Positions 7,427 to 13,957 of a stretch of 17,996 nt of DNA are shown in pieces. The stretch is from an uncultured Clostridia bacterium (GTDB lineage Bacteria > Bacillota_I > Bacilli_A > RF39 > UBA660), in NCBI GenBank assembly GCA_947569225.1, contig CANORX010000003.1:1-17996 (forward strand), read 5' to 3'. Made by a program: the position numbers and the translations under genes. The notes below the pieces were generated by a model that was given only the letters and a program-made list of their open reading frames with translations, searched no databases and was not told the DNA's origin. Numbering within the stretch: position 1 is the first letter of the stretch; every line of letters begins with the position of its first letter.

Positions 7427-7718
7427 TTTTTATTACCTCTATTTTTAGTTTTATATTTTTGTTTATTATGGTCATTATTATTCCTATTAGTATAGAGATT
7501 AAAATAGATATTAGGGCATACTTAATTGTGAATATGTTAGAGAATGTGAATTTTTTTATGTCTTTTATGTAGTAATAGTAAGCGTAGGCGCTTATGTTTG
7601 TTAGTAATACGTTTATCATGTATGCTAGTATTGATTGTAATGTGTTTTCTTTTATATTTTTTAGGTAAATTAGTGTTCCCATGGTTGCAGGGAATAATAT
7701 TGATAGTATTTGATTCAT
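7368..7718 (-). CDS. Small three-helix membrane protein, unknown function
   Basis: 116 residues: hydrophobic segments at about 2-18, 28-50 and 66-85, then a Lys/Asn-rich tail (about 88-116, containing EKRNKNKKNNKYNSKNNQ) that is probably cytoplasmic. I do not recognise the family. The gene has a strong promoter (7744-7773) and an SD GGAG 11 nt before ATG 7718. Its last 59 nt overlap the start of phosphoglycerol transferase copy 1, so the two proteins are made together; an accessory or partner role for that enzyme is a reasonable guess. The size and layout resemble small membrane proteins in polysaccharide loci, but no diagnostic motif supports a name. Coding is supported by the promoter, the SD and the same ATA/AAA-rich codon use as its neighbours. 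Confidence 0.75.
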   Translation of the reverse strand: MNQILSILFPATMGTLIYLKNIKENTLQSILAYMINVLLTNISAYAYYYYIKDIKKFTFSNIFTIKYALISILISILIGIIMTIINKNIKLKIEVIKNEKRNKNKKNNKYNSKNNQ

Positions 7719-7743
7719 TTTAAAAAACGCTCCTTTCGCTTAG

Positions 7744-7773
7744 ATTATACTCTAAGTATAGTTTAATAGTCAA
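7744..7773 (-). promoter_or_regulatory. Promoter of the small membrane protein and transferase copy 1
   Basis: Minus-strand TTGACT (7768-7773) and TATAAT (7744-7749) are separated by 18 nt. The -35 box directly abuts the stop codon of the upstream paralogue. The -10 context AGAGTATAATCTAA is repeated before the paralogue (9292-9297). Confidence 0.75.
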
Positions 7774-9270
7774 TTACTTATTTTTTTCAAGGATGGAATC
7801 ACTTAGTATTTCTTTCATGTAGTAGTCTGATTTTTTTAGAATTTCATGGTTAAATTTTGATAGTCCTAGTTTTTCTATCATTGTTTGTTCTTCCGAAAAT
7901 AGGTTTACTCCAAATCCAATTTGTTCTCCTTCTATTTCGGCACCTATGCTTGCTAATATTGTTGGATACATGTCTAACGCTGAAAATTCTCTATTTTTAT
8001 TGTTTGTTGTTTTGGTAGGAGTGTTTATGAATGCGTTATATATAGTTCTTGTGTAGTTTTGATAGTCGTTATAGTATTCGTTTTGCATTGTTATGTGATC
8101 TCCTAGTAATATTATGGTAGTGTTTTCGTAGAATGGTTGTTCTTTTATCCAATTTATAAAATCGTTTGTCATTTTAGATGAGCATGCATATACGTTAGAC
8201 ATTTGGTCTATAAATGGCGTTTTACAGCTTTCGTCTAGGTATCCATCTTTGAAATGTGTATCCATTGTAAAAAGTGTTACTTGAAATGGTTCGTTTCTAC
8301 TCGCTAATTCTTCAATTTCTGTTTTTGCATATTTGAATAGTTTTTTGTCTTCTATTCCCCACCATTCAAAGTAGTCTTCGTCTATGTATCCTCGTTTTTT
8401 TGCAGTGTTTAAGTCAAATATTTCATAGTTTCCATGTAGTTTGAAGTATTCTTTTGTTCCAGCGAAGTTTATGTCTGATCCTTGTATTATTTTTAGGTTG
8501 TATCCTTCACTTTTTAGTACGTCTCCTAATGTTTTTACTCTAGGCATAAATTTTTCAACTTTTCTGTATCCATTTCTTATTGTTGGTAAAAGTGGAGTGG
8601 CAGAAGAACCACCTACTGAAGCAGCTAGTGTCCATGCTGTCATTGTTAGGGTATGTGCACCTCCTAATTTTTCTGTGTTTGAAAAGTTTAAGTTGTTTAA
8701 GGCTATTTCTTCTAATTCAGGTATTCTTGATGTTTTAAAGGCTCCACCATTTTTTTCGCTAGTTAATGATGTTTCCATACTTTCTAAATATATTATTATT
8801 AGGTTTCTTTTGTTTTCTGGAAATGTTATTTTTACATTGTTTGTGTTTTTATATAAGTTTTCATATATGTCACTACTTTTACTTGAGTTTATTATATATT
8901 CATCAAAGTTCATTGTTTTTAATAGTAGTAGTAGGCTTATTATTAGTAATATAACTGAGTAAAGTGTTTTCTTTTTTATTAATTCTTTAGATAGTATTTT
9001 TATTTTTTTAATTTTTATTATTGGTGTTAGTGTTATTATCATTATTATTATGAATATAAAAAAACAAGTTTTTATTCCGTCTATTATTATGTCTGGACTT
9101 GTGCCTGCAGTGTCACTCGTGAAATAGTATATCATTTCATAAAAGTTTACTTCTTTTAATACTTTTAGTATGTAGTAGGCAATACAAAAGATTATGTTAG
9201 AGATAATTAATATAGTGTAAGGTAGTGCTTTTTTTATGTATTTAAATGCTTTTCTTATTTTTTCTTTCAT
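7774..9270 (-). CDS. OpgB/LtaS-type phosphoglycerol transferase, copy 2
   Basis: 498 residues, co-linear with the 5900-7426 protein and sharing long identical stretches such as PYTILIISNIIFC...LKVLKEVNFYE, LNNLNFSNTEK and YACSSKM. Three N-terminal helices (about 18-36, 66-86, 103-118) precede the extracellular sulfatase domain. Residues expected for metal and catalysis are E163 (YLES), T214 (TAWTLAA), D337/H339 (TMDTHF) and D391/H392 (GDHITMQNE). The substrate loop differs from copy 1: SVGGSSATPLLP here, SLWSTTTGTPLAS there. A TTG at 9279 would add three residues, but AGGAAG lies immediately against it and 9 nt before ATG 9270, so the ATG is chosen. It has its own promoter and no terminator behind it, so copy 1 and pssA can be read through from it. 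Likely role: phosphoglycerol addition to a surface polymer. Confidence 0.85.
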   Translation of the reverse strand: MKEKIRKAFKYIKKALPYTILIISNIIFCIAYYILKVLKEVNFYEMIYYFTSDTAGTSPDIIIDGIKTCFFIFIIIMIITLTPIIKIKKIKILSKELIKKKTLYSVILLIISLLLLLKTMNFDEYIINSSKSSDIYENLYKNTNNVKITFPENKRNLIIIYLESMETSLTSEKNGGAFKTSRIPELEEIALNNLNFSNTEKLGGAHTLTMTAWTLAASVGGSSATPLLPTIRNGYRKVEKFMPRVKTLGDVLKSEGYNLKIIQGSDINFAGTKEYFKLHGNYEIFDLNTAKKRGYIDEDYFEWWGIEDKKLFKYAKTEIEELASRNEPFQVTLFTMDTHFKDGYLDESCKTPFIDQMSNVYACSSKMTNDFINWIKEQPFYENTTIILLGDHITMQNEYYNDYQNYTRTIYNAFINTPTKTTNNKNREFSALDMYPTILASIGAEIEGEQIGFGVNLFSEEQTMIEKLGLSKFNHEILKKSDYYMKEILSDSILEKNK

Positions 9271-9291
9271 ACTTCTCAACTTCCTATTTAG

Positions 9292-9321
9292 ATTATACTC
9301 TATGTTTAAGGTTTATTACAA
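9292..9321 (-). promoter_or_regulatory. Promoter of transferase copy 2
   Basis: Minus-strand TTGTAA (9316-9321) and TATAAT (9292-9297) have 18-nt spacing. The surrounding AGAGTATAATCTAA matches the promoter of the second transferase unit, as if duplicated with the gene. Confidence 0.6.
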
Positions 9322-9363
9322 ATGTTTTTAGTTTTTGCTATGTCAATTATTTGTTTTTATTAC

Positions 9364-9402
9364 AATAAAAAATGACATATATACTTTGATTACATGCCAT
9401 TT
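9364..9402 (-). terminator. Rho-independent terminator after the 9434-9757 gene
   Basis: Minus-strand arms 9402-9394 (AAATGGCAT) and 9378-9370 (ATGTCATTT) pair over 9 bp with one G-U. The loop is 15 nt and a T run follows at 9372-9367. It separates the small gene from the transferase promoter. Confidence 0.7.
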
Positions 9403-9433
9403 TAACTATTTAATATATTGGTTTAAAATTCAA

Positions 9434-9757
9434 TTATTGGTGTCTTAATCTTCTATTATTTGTTTCCATTACAGTAAACGCTGGAAGTTTGTATAAGACA
9501 ATTCTTAATTGTTCAAAAATTTCTCTTTCTGATTTTTTTTCTTGCTTTGCAGTTAAATAAATATTGTATAGTCTATGAATAAGTTCAGCGTCAAAATTTT
9601 CTAAATAACGTTCACTTATATTGTTAATATTTAAAATTAATGCATAGTAATAATCAGCATATAAAGCTCCATAAACTCTTATAAAAGCAATTAACTTTGA
9701 CACTTTTTTTAAAACATTTTCTATGCTATTTAATTGGTCCTTTCTATACTCAACCAT
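9434..9757 (-). CDS. Small helical protein of unknown function, possible 5' frameshift
   Basis: 107 residues, predicted almost entirely helical and without a signal peptide: an amphipathic start (MVEYRKDQLNSIENVLKKVS), a Tyr-rich middle (GALYADYYYALILNINN) and a basic end (NNRRLRHQ). I do not recognise the family. The strong SD (GAGGGAG) is placed for another ATG at 9774, out of frame, which encodes MSNYELWLSIERTN and stops at 9730. Adding one base within the TGG codon would join MSNYELW to VEYRKDQLNS, so a one-base deletion near the start is plausible. Otherwise ATG 9757 is used by re-initiation; an in-frame TGA just upstream blocks a longer start. Codon use (ATT, CTT and mixed third bases) differs from the flanking envelope genes, and the gene has its own promoter region and terminator, suggesting an inserted accessory gene. 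Confidence 0.65.
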   Translation of the reverse strand: MVEYRKDQLNSIENVLKKVSKLIAFIRVYGALYADYYYALILNINNISERYLENFDAELIHRLYNIYLTAKQEKKSEREIFEQLRIVLYKLPAFTVMETNNRRLRHQ

Positions 9758-9798
9758 AATTCATAATTAGACATACTACTCCCTCTTTCTTTCTCGAA

Positions 9799-9826
9799 AA
9801 GGATTGTACTATATTATACTAATTGT
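9799..9826 (-). promoter_or_regulatory. Probable promoter of the 9434-9757 gene
   Basis: A minus-strand TTGACA lies at about 9821-9826, followed after 15 nt by TACAAT. A TATAAT is also present but only 5 nt after the TTGACA, too close to pair with it. A promoter is likely here, but its exact boxes are uncertain. A GAGGGAG site follows downstream. Confidence 0.45.
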
Positions 9827-9833
9827 CAAATCT

Positions 9834-9912
9834 AACTTAAGCTTATTTTAAAATCTATTAGTCACTACAAATTAAAGTCTTAAGTTTTTAATATTTATTT
9901 AAATATTAAAAA
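9834..9912. repeat. AT-only 12-bp inverted repeat at the gpsA end, plus an outer AACTTAAG repeat
   Basis: Arms 9885-9896 and 9901-9912 are perfect complements over 12 A/T pairs, with a 4-nt loop that contains part of the gpsA stop codon. A second inverted repeat, AACTTAAG (9834-9841) and CTTAAGTT (9879-9886), touches it. Neither has a T run after the stem on either strand, so a classical terminator is not supported. Confidence 0.55.
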
Positions 9913-10863
9913 TTCTAGTATTTCTTTTTTGTCTTTTGTTCCTGTTATGATTCCATTTATTAGTTCTATTATATATTTTTTTATGTTTTCTCTTTCTATT
10001 AATTTTTTAATTGATTCTAAAGTGTATAGTCCTTCTACTGTTGTGTTTTTTGCATAGTCTTCTGCGTCTTTTAGTTTTCCTTCGCCTATTAGTTTTCCAT
10101 ATGTGAAGTTTCTACTGTTAGTGCTAGTGCATGTTAGTATTATGTCTCCAAATCCTGCCAAGGATAGTATTGTGTTTTTGTTTCCTCCCAATTCTTCTAT
10201 TAAGTCTTTTATGTCATTTAATATTTCTGTTAGAAATAGGGCTTTTGTAGAGTCTGTTACTTTCATTCCTTCTAGTATTCCACTTGCTATTGCCATTACG
10301 TTTTTTATTCCACCACATATTTGTACTCCAATTATGTCTTTTGTTGTTCTTAGTTTTACAGTACTGTTTTCTATTAGTGATCTTATTAAAGTTTTTGTTT
10401 TATTGTTTGTTGTGGCTAAAGTTAGCCCAAGTGGTGAGTTTTTTATTATGTCTGTTGCAAATGTTGGGCCTGATATTACTGCTATTTTATTTGTGTTTAT
10501 GTGTTTTTCTATTATGTTTGTCATGAGTGAACAAGTAGTGTTTTCTATTCCTTTTGTAGCTATTAATATATGTGAGTCTTTGGTTATGTGTTCACTTAGT
10601 TTTTTTGTTGTTTCTTCTACTGCATGTGCAGGTACGGCTATTACTATTAGATTAGCGTTTTTTATAGATTCTTCTAAGTTAGATGTTATGTTTATTTCTT
10701 TAGGTATGATATATTCTTTTAGTTTGGAACTTTTTCTTGTTTTTTCTATTTCTTTTTTTTCGTTTTCATCATGAGACCATAGTGTAACACTATTACCATT
10801 TTTATGGAATATGCTTGCTAATGCTACTGCATAAGCTCCTGCCCCTAGTATTGTTATTTTCAT
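9895..10863 (-). CDS. gpsA: Glycerol-3-phosphate dehydrogenase [NAD(P)+]
   Basis: 322 residues. The N-terminal Rossmann domain has GAGAYAVALA (7-16), where GAGSWGTALA is usual, then IAVPAHA (75-81), ATKGIE with K104, and SGPTFA (131-136). The C-terminal domain carries the catalytic lysine K187 in GGIKNVMAIASG, GFGD (237-240) and SRNFTYG (250-256). The soluble enzyme reduces dihydroxyacetone phosphate to sn-glycerol-3-phosphate, the backbone of phospholipids and, through phosphatidylglycerol, of phosphoglycerol polymers. Its ATG overlaps the TagO-like stop by 4 nt (ATGA) with AAGGAG inside that gene, so the two are coupled. The placement next to phosphoglycerol transferases and PssA fits a supply role. 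The length is slightly short (E. coli 339) but all key motifs are present. Confidence 0.95.
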   Translation of the reverse strand: MKITILGAGAYAVALASIFHKNGNSVTLWSHDENEKKEIEKTRKSSKLKEYIIPKEINITSNLEESIKNANLIVIAVPAHAVEETTKKLSEHITKDSHILIATKGIENTTCSLMTNIIEKHINTNKIAVISGPTFATDIIKNSPLGLTLATTNNKTKTLIRSLIENSTVKLRTTKDIIGVQICGGIKNVMAIASGILEGMKVTDSTKALFLTEILNDIKDLIEELGGNKNTILSLAGFGDIILTCTSTNSRNFTYGKLIGEGKLKDAEDYAKNTTVEGLYTLESIKKLIERENIKKYIIELINGIITGTKDKKEILEFLIFK

Positions 10864-11900
10864 TTTTTCTCCTTTTTTGTAAATATTACATTTGTTTTAA
10901 ATATTAGGAATAGTAATATGAATACAAGTATTATGTAAAATATTACCATCTCTTTTCTTATTCCTATTGCATAAAATATCGTGATTATACTAAATATTAT
11001 GTCAATGGCATATATTACTAGAATAGTTTTTTTTGTGCTTAGTCTTTTTAATAGTTGATGGTGTATGTGTTCTTTGTCTGCTTCTCCTATAGATTTTTTT
11101 TGTAATGTTCTTCTTATTATTGCAAATAGTGTGTCTGTTATTGGTAGTATTAGTAGTATAAGTGGTATTACTAGAGAGGTAAGTGTGACCGTTTTGAATC
11201 CTAGCAACATTATTACACTTATCATTAGTCCTAGGAAAGTGCTTCCTGTGTCTCCCATAAATATTTTTGCAGGTGGATAGTTATATACTAGAAATCCTAG
11301 TGTTGAGCCTAACATTATGAATGATAGTATTATGTCTAGCCCTCCTAAATTATTTAGTATTAGCGCTATTACTCCTATTGTTAAGAAGTATATTGATGAT
11401 ATTCCTGCACATAGTCCATCTAGTCCATCTATAAGGTTTATTGCATTTATTATTCCTATTATTATTAGTATAGTTATGTATGGACTTAATACTCCAAATT
11501 CCATTTCAAAAGAGAATAAGTCTACTCTTGTTAGTTCTAAGCCTCCATAAAATACGACTATTATTGCTACTAGTATGTGCATTATTATTTTGTATCTGGC
11601 TTTTATTGGTTTTATGTCATCAAATACTCCTAATAGTAGTATTAGAAATGAAGATATTAATACTGATAGCATTAGTGTGCTTTCGGGTCCAAATAGTATG
11701 TATCCTAGTAAGAATGATAGGAATATGCCTATTCCTCCTAGTAAAGGAGTTGGTTTTTTGTGTGCGCTTCTTTTGTTAGGTATGTCTATTGCACCTATGT
11801 ATTCAGCTACAGTTTTTGCTAGGTATACGAAAATGAGAGAAGCGATAAATGTTACAGTTATTATTAGAAATACGTTATGACCGTTTACATTTAGGTTCAT
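10860..11900 (-). CDS. tagO: Undecaprenyl-phosphate GlcNAc-1-phosphate transferase (TagO/WecA family)
   Basis: 346 residues with about eleven membrane helices. Polyprenyl-phosphate sugar-1-phosphate transferase motifs are in order: PNKRSAHKKPTPLLGGIGI (41-59), GVFDDI with D94-D95, NLIDGLDG (155-162), NYPPAKIFMGDTGS (207-220) and the C-terminal HIHHQLL (278-284), which separates TagO/WecA from MraY. It moves a sugar-1-phosphate, normally GlcNAc from UDP-GlcNAc, onto undecaprenyl phosphate on the cytoplasmic face. This primes wall teichoic acid or another wall glycan. GGGAGGT lies 8 nt before ATG 11900. It sits 14 nt after the acetyltransferase and overlaps gpsA by 4 nt, forming one unit. Its presence indicates that a lipid-linked polymer is started here and not only decorated. 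wecA would be an equally fair symbol. Confidence 0.92.
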   Translation of the reverse strand: MNLNVNGHNVFLIITVTFIASLIFVYLAKTVAEYIGAIDIPNKRSAHKKPTPLLGGIGIFLSFLLGYILFGPESTLMLSVLISSFLILLLGVFDDIKPIKARYKIIMHILVAIIVVFYGGLELTRVDLFSFEMEFGVLSPYITILIIIGIINAINLIDGLDGLCAGISSIYFLTIGVIALILNNLGGLDIILSFIMLGSTLGFLVYNYPPAKIFMGDTGSTFLGLMISVIMLLGFKTVTLTSLVIPLILLILPITDTLFAIIRRTLQKKSIGEADKEHIHHQLLKRLSTKKTILVIYAIDIIFSIITIFYAIGIRKEMVIFYIILVFILLFLIFKTNVIFTKKEKK

Positions 11901-11914
11901 ATTGTTAACCTCCC

Positions 11915-12454
11915 TTATTTGTTTGTTTTTGCTTCAAATTTATTCCATATTTTTTCTATTTCTTCTGAGTTTATTAGTTGTTCGTTAAGTTCTCTTCTTT
12001 TTTCTAAGTAGCTTGTAAATGTTGAGATTTTATGTGCTGGGTTTCCTACTACTACAGAGTCACTTTCTATGTTTTTTGTGATTATGCTTCCAGCACCTAT
12101 TATTACATTGTCACCTATTTTTATGTTTGGTAGTATTACTGTGTTACTTCCTATGAATACGTTGTTTCCTACAGATATAGGTCCTGATAAGTAATTAAAC
12201 CATCCTTTGTTTAGGTTATTTAGTACTTGGTGAGCGATGTCATGAGTTATAAATGTTACGTCACTTGCTACTGTTACGTTGTTTCCAAATTTAATTAGTT
12301 TTGGTTCGCTTGGTATTTTTCTTGGTTGAAAGAAAAAGTTGTTTCCTACACTATAGAATACATTTTTTTTAATTATGTATTTTGTTCTTTTTATAGCATC
12401 TAATATTAGATAAATTCTTATTCTTAGCATTTGTCTTTTTATATGATTTTTCAT
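11915..12454 (-). CDS. Hexapeptide-repeat O-acetyltransferase
   Basis: 179 residues. A helical, basic N-terminus (1-30) precedes a left-handed beta-helix of imperfect hexapeptides: GNNVTVASDVTFITHD (58-72), then PISVGNNVFIGSNTVILPNIKIGDNVIIGAGSIITKNI (92-129) and VVVGNPAHKI (135-143). H71 in THDIAH is the likely catalytic His. This is the CysE/LacA/WbbJ trimeric acyltransferase family; acetyl-CoA is the usual donor and a sugar hydroxyl the usual acceptor. It leads the unit with TagO and GpsA, so O-acetylation of a precursor or repeat unit of the same polymer is the simplest role. GGAG lies 6 nt before ATG 12454. The exact substrate cannot be told; a serine acetyltransferase role is unlikely because its N-terminal domain is absent. 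Confidence 0.82.
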   Translation of the reverse strand: MKNHIKRQMLRIRIYLILDAIKRTKYIIKKNVFYSVGNNFFFQPRKIPSEPKLIKFGNNVTVASDVTFITHDIAHQVLNNLNKGWFNYLSGPISVGNNVFIGSNTVILPNIKIGDNVIIGAGSIITKNIESDSVVVGNPAHKISTFTSYLEKRRELNEQLINSEEIEKIWNKFEAKTNK

Positions 12455-12472
12455 TTATACTCCTTTATTTAG

Positions 12473-12481
12473 ATTATATCA
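12473..12481 (-). promoter_or_regulatory. Extended -10 promoter of the acetyltransferase-tagO-gpsA unit
   Basis: Minus-strand TGATATAAT (12473-12481) lies about 20 nt before ATG 12454. The T run of the upstream terminator takes the -35 position. The bases after the box (TATAATCTAA) match the two transferase promoters. Confidence 0.55.
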
Positions 12482-12493
12482 CGTTAGGGGTTT

Positions 12494-12518
12494 AAAAAAA
12501 ACAACATTTTTTATGTTG
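12494..12518 (-). terminator. Rho-independent terminator after the Wzy-like gene
   Basis: Minus-strand CAACAT and ATGTTG arms (12513-12518 and 12502-12507) with a 5-nt A loop are followed by eight Ts (12501-12494). The site lies 7 nt after the stop at 12525. Confidence 0.8.
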
Positions 12519-12524
12519 AGTTTT

Positions 12525-13883
12525 TTATTCGTATTCTTTATTTGGGTTACAGTATATTGCATAGCTAATTGCAAATAAGTATATTACTTGTTTTGTGTAG
12601 TATAGTCCTTCTGTTATGCATCCTACAAATAGTGATAGTAGTACTAATGGTATTACGTAATAGTATAGTTTGTTCTTGTTTCTTGTTTTTATTAGCTTTT
12701 GTATTGCAAGAGATAGTGTGAATGTTATTATTAGTGTTATTCCTATGTAACCTGTTTCTTCTGTTAGTTGTATGTAACAATTATGTGGATACATGTATGG
12801 GTATTCATCACTTATTATTTTATCGTTTTTTAGATATTCTTTTGCATTTTGGTTTTCATAAAGGTAAGTTGCGTTTCCTATTCCTACTCCAAATATTGGA
12901 TATTCTTTTATGAAGGCTTTTCCTACTTTCATGTAATAGTTTCTAAAGAAGTTAGAGCCTTCTATGTCGCCCACACAGTCATTGTCTACACATTCTCCTG
13001 GTTCTATTTCTTCAAAGTCACTTCCTAATATTTTTAGAAAGTTTACTCTTAAGGGTTTTGGTAAGTGCACGGTGTCATAAGCGTAGTTTAATGCCGATTG
13101 TACAGAATATTTTGCACCTGGGATTAGTATCATGCTTATTATTAGTAGTGTTATTAGTAGTGTGTTTTTAAATTGTTTTTTGAATATTGTTACTATAAAG
13201 AATATGAAACTTAGTGTTAGATATATTAGTTGTCCGCTTCTTGAGAATGTAAATGTTATTCCTAATGTGGAAAGTATTAGTAGCAGTTTGTAATATCTGT
13301 TGTCTTTTTGTTTTAGTAATTCGTAAGTTATTATAGGAAACATTATTACTATGTATTTGTCTAATGTTGTTGCTATGTAAAATGTTGAGTTTATTCTTCC
13401 TAATATTCCTGGGTATTTGTCGTTGTTTGCTATGTTTAAGTTGTACTTCATTATGTATTGTAGTATTCCTAAAGTCATACATATTCCAAATGTTATGAAT
13501 ATGTGTTTTTTTATTCTTTTTAGTGTGTTTTCTTCTATGTTAGAGTTAAATAGTATTAGTAATAGTGTTAGTAATACTCCAAAGTGTATTAGTCCTTTTA
13601 GTGAGTCTATTCCTGTTTTTATTCCAAATAAGAATGTTAGAAATAGCCAAATTACCAAGAGTATGTATAGTGTTAAAGGTATTTTGTTTTTTAGTAATAT
13701 TTTAAGATTTTTTATGTTGTCATATATTATAAATAGTGATATTAGTCCTGGTAGTATTACTATTAATGAGTATCTTATTTTATCTATAAATTCTATGTTA
13801 AAGAATGTTGGTACTCCTAAAAATAGTGTTATTAAATATAAAGATATTATTATTAGGTTTTCACTTTTTTTTGTTATTTTCAT
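12525..13883 (-). CDS. Wzy/O-antigen ligase-family membrane protein
   Basis: 452 residues with about eleven to twelve membrane helices. The large extracellular loop near residues 280-370 contains FFRNYYMKVGKAFIKEYPIFGVGIGNATY and PHNCYIQLTEETGYIGI. The PHN(x)Y...E.G..G motif is the signature of the Wzy_C/O-antigen ligase superfamily (WaaL, Wzy, TuaE). These enzymes act outside the membrane, polymerising or transferring glycans from undecaprenyl pyrophosphate. Polymerase and ligase cannot be told apart from sequence. Four acidic/Cys-rich residues in the loop (PGECVDNDCVGD) could form a disulfide. The gene stands alone: an extended -10 promoter (13904-13912), AAGGTGAT before ATG 13883 and a terminator on each side. 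Its neighbours, LCP and TagO, suit a wall-glycan assembly role. Confidence 0.88.
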   Translation of the reverse strand: MKITKKSENLIIISLYLITLFLGVPTFFNIEFIDKIRYSLIVILPGLISLFIIYDNIKNLKILLKNKIPLTLYILLVIWLFLTFLFGIKTGIDSLKGLIHFGVLLTLLLILFNSNIEENTLKRIKKHIFITFGICMTLGILQYIMKYNLNIANNDKYPGILGRINSTFYIATTLDKYIVIMFPIITYELLKQKDNRYYKLLLILSTLGITFTFSRSGQLIYLTLSFIFFIVTIFKKQFKNTLLITLLIISMILIPGAKYSVQSALNYAYDTVHLPKPLRVNFLKILGSDFEEIEPGECVDNDCVGDIEGSNFFRNYYMKVGKAFIKEYPIFGVGIGNATYLYENQNAKEYLKNDKIISDEYPYMYPHNCYIQLTEETGYIGITLIITFTLSLAIQKLIKTRNKNKLYYYVIPLVLLSLFVGCITEGLYYTKQVIYLFAISYAIYCNPNKEYE

Positions 13884-13903
13884 ATTATCACCTTATTAGT
13901 TTT

Positions 13904-13912
13904 ATTATATCA
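13904..13912 (-). promoter_or_regulatory. Extended -10 promoter of the Wzy-like gene
   Basis: Minus-strand TGATATAAT lies 20 nt before ATG 13883, giving a very short leader that holds only the Shine-Dalgarno site. No clear -35 box is present. It follows the LCP terminator immediately, so this gene is independently transcribed. Confidence 0.6.
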
Positions 13913-13929
13913 TGTCTTTTTTTCTTAAT

Positions 13930-13957
13930 AAAGAAAAAATGAGTATTTCTACTCATT
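13930..13957 (-). terminator. Rho-independent terminator overlapping the LCP stop codon
   Basis: Minus-strand AATGAGTA (13957-13950) and TACTCATT (13945-13938) pair over 8 bp around a 4-nt loop (GAAA) and are followed by a T-rich run. The TAG stop (13951-13949) spans the end of the first arm and the loop. Confidence 0.85.

Noticed and set aside
8441..8962. A 173-residue plus-strand open frame opposite transferase copy 2
   Set aside because: A similar shadow appears opposite the paralogue at 6684-6959, which is explained by the shared minus-strand protein sequence rather than a real gene.
5900..9270. Two LtaS polymerases making ordinary lipoteichoic acid
   Set aside because: Both have only three N-terminal helices instead of the usual five, and their motifs follow OpgB (DTHxxxGYL, CSSKM). 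A narrower LtaS name is not justified; polymerisation is still possible.
9434..9757. Bacteriocin immunity protein for the 107-residue protein
   Set aside because: Size and helical make-up are compatible, but no family motif and no bacteriocin gene nearby were seen.
10103..10774. A 223-residue plus-strand open frame opposite gpsA
   Set aside because: It is antisense to a clear gpsA, has low-complexity hydrophobic content, no SD and no family motif. It is a by-product of A-rich coding on the other strand.
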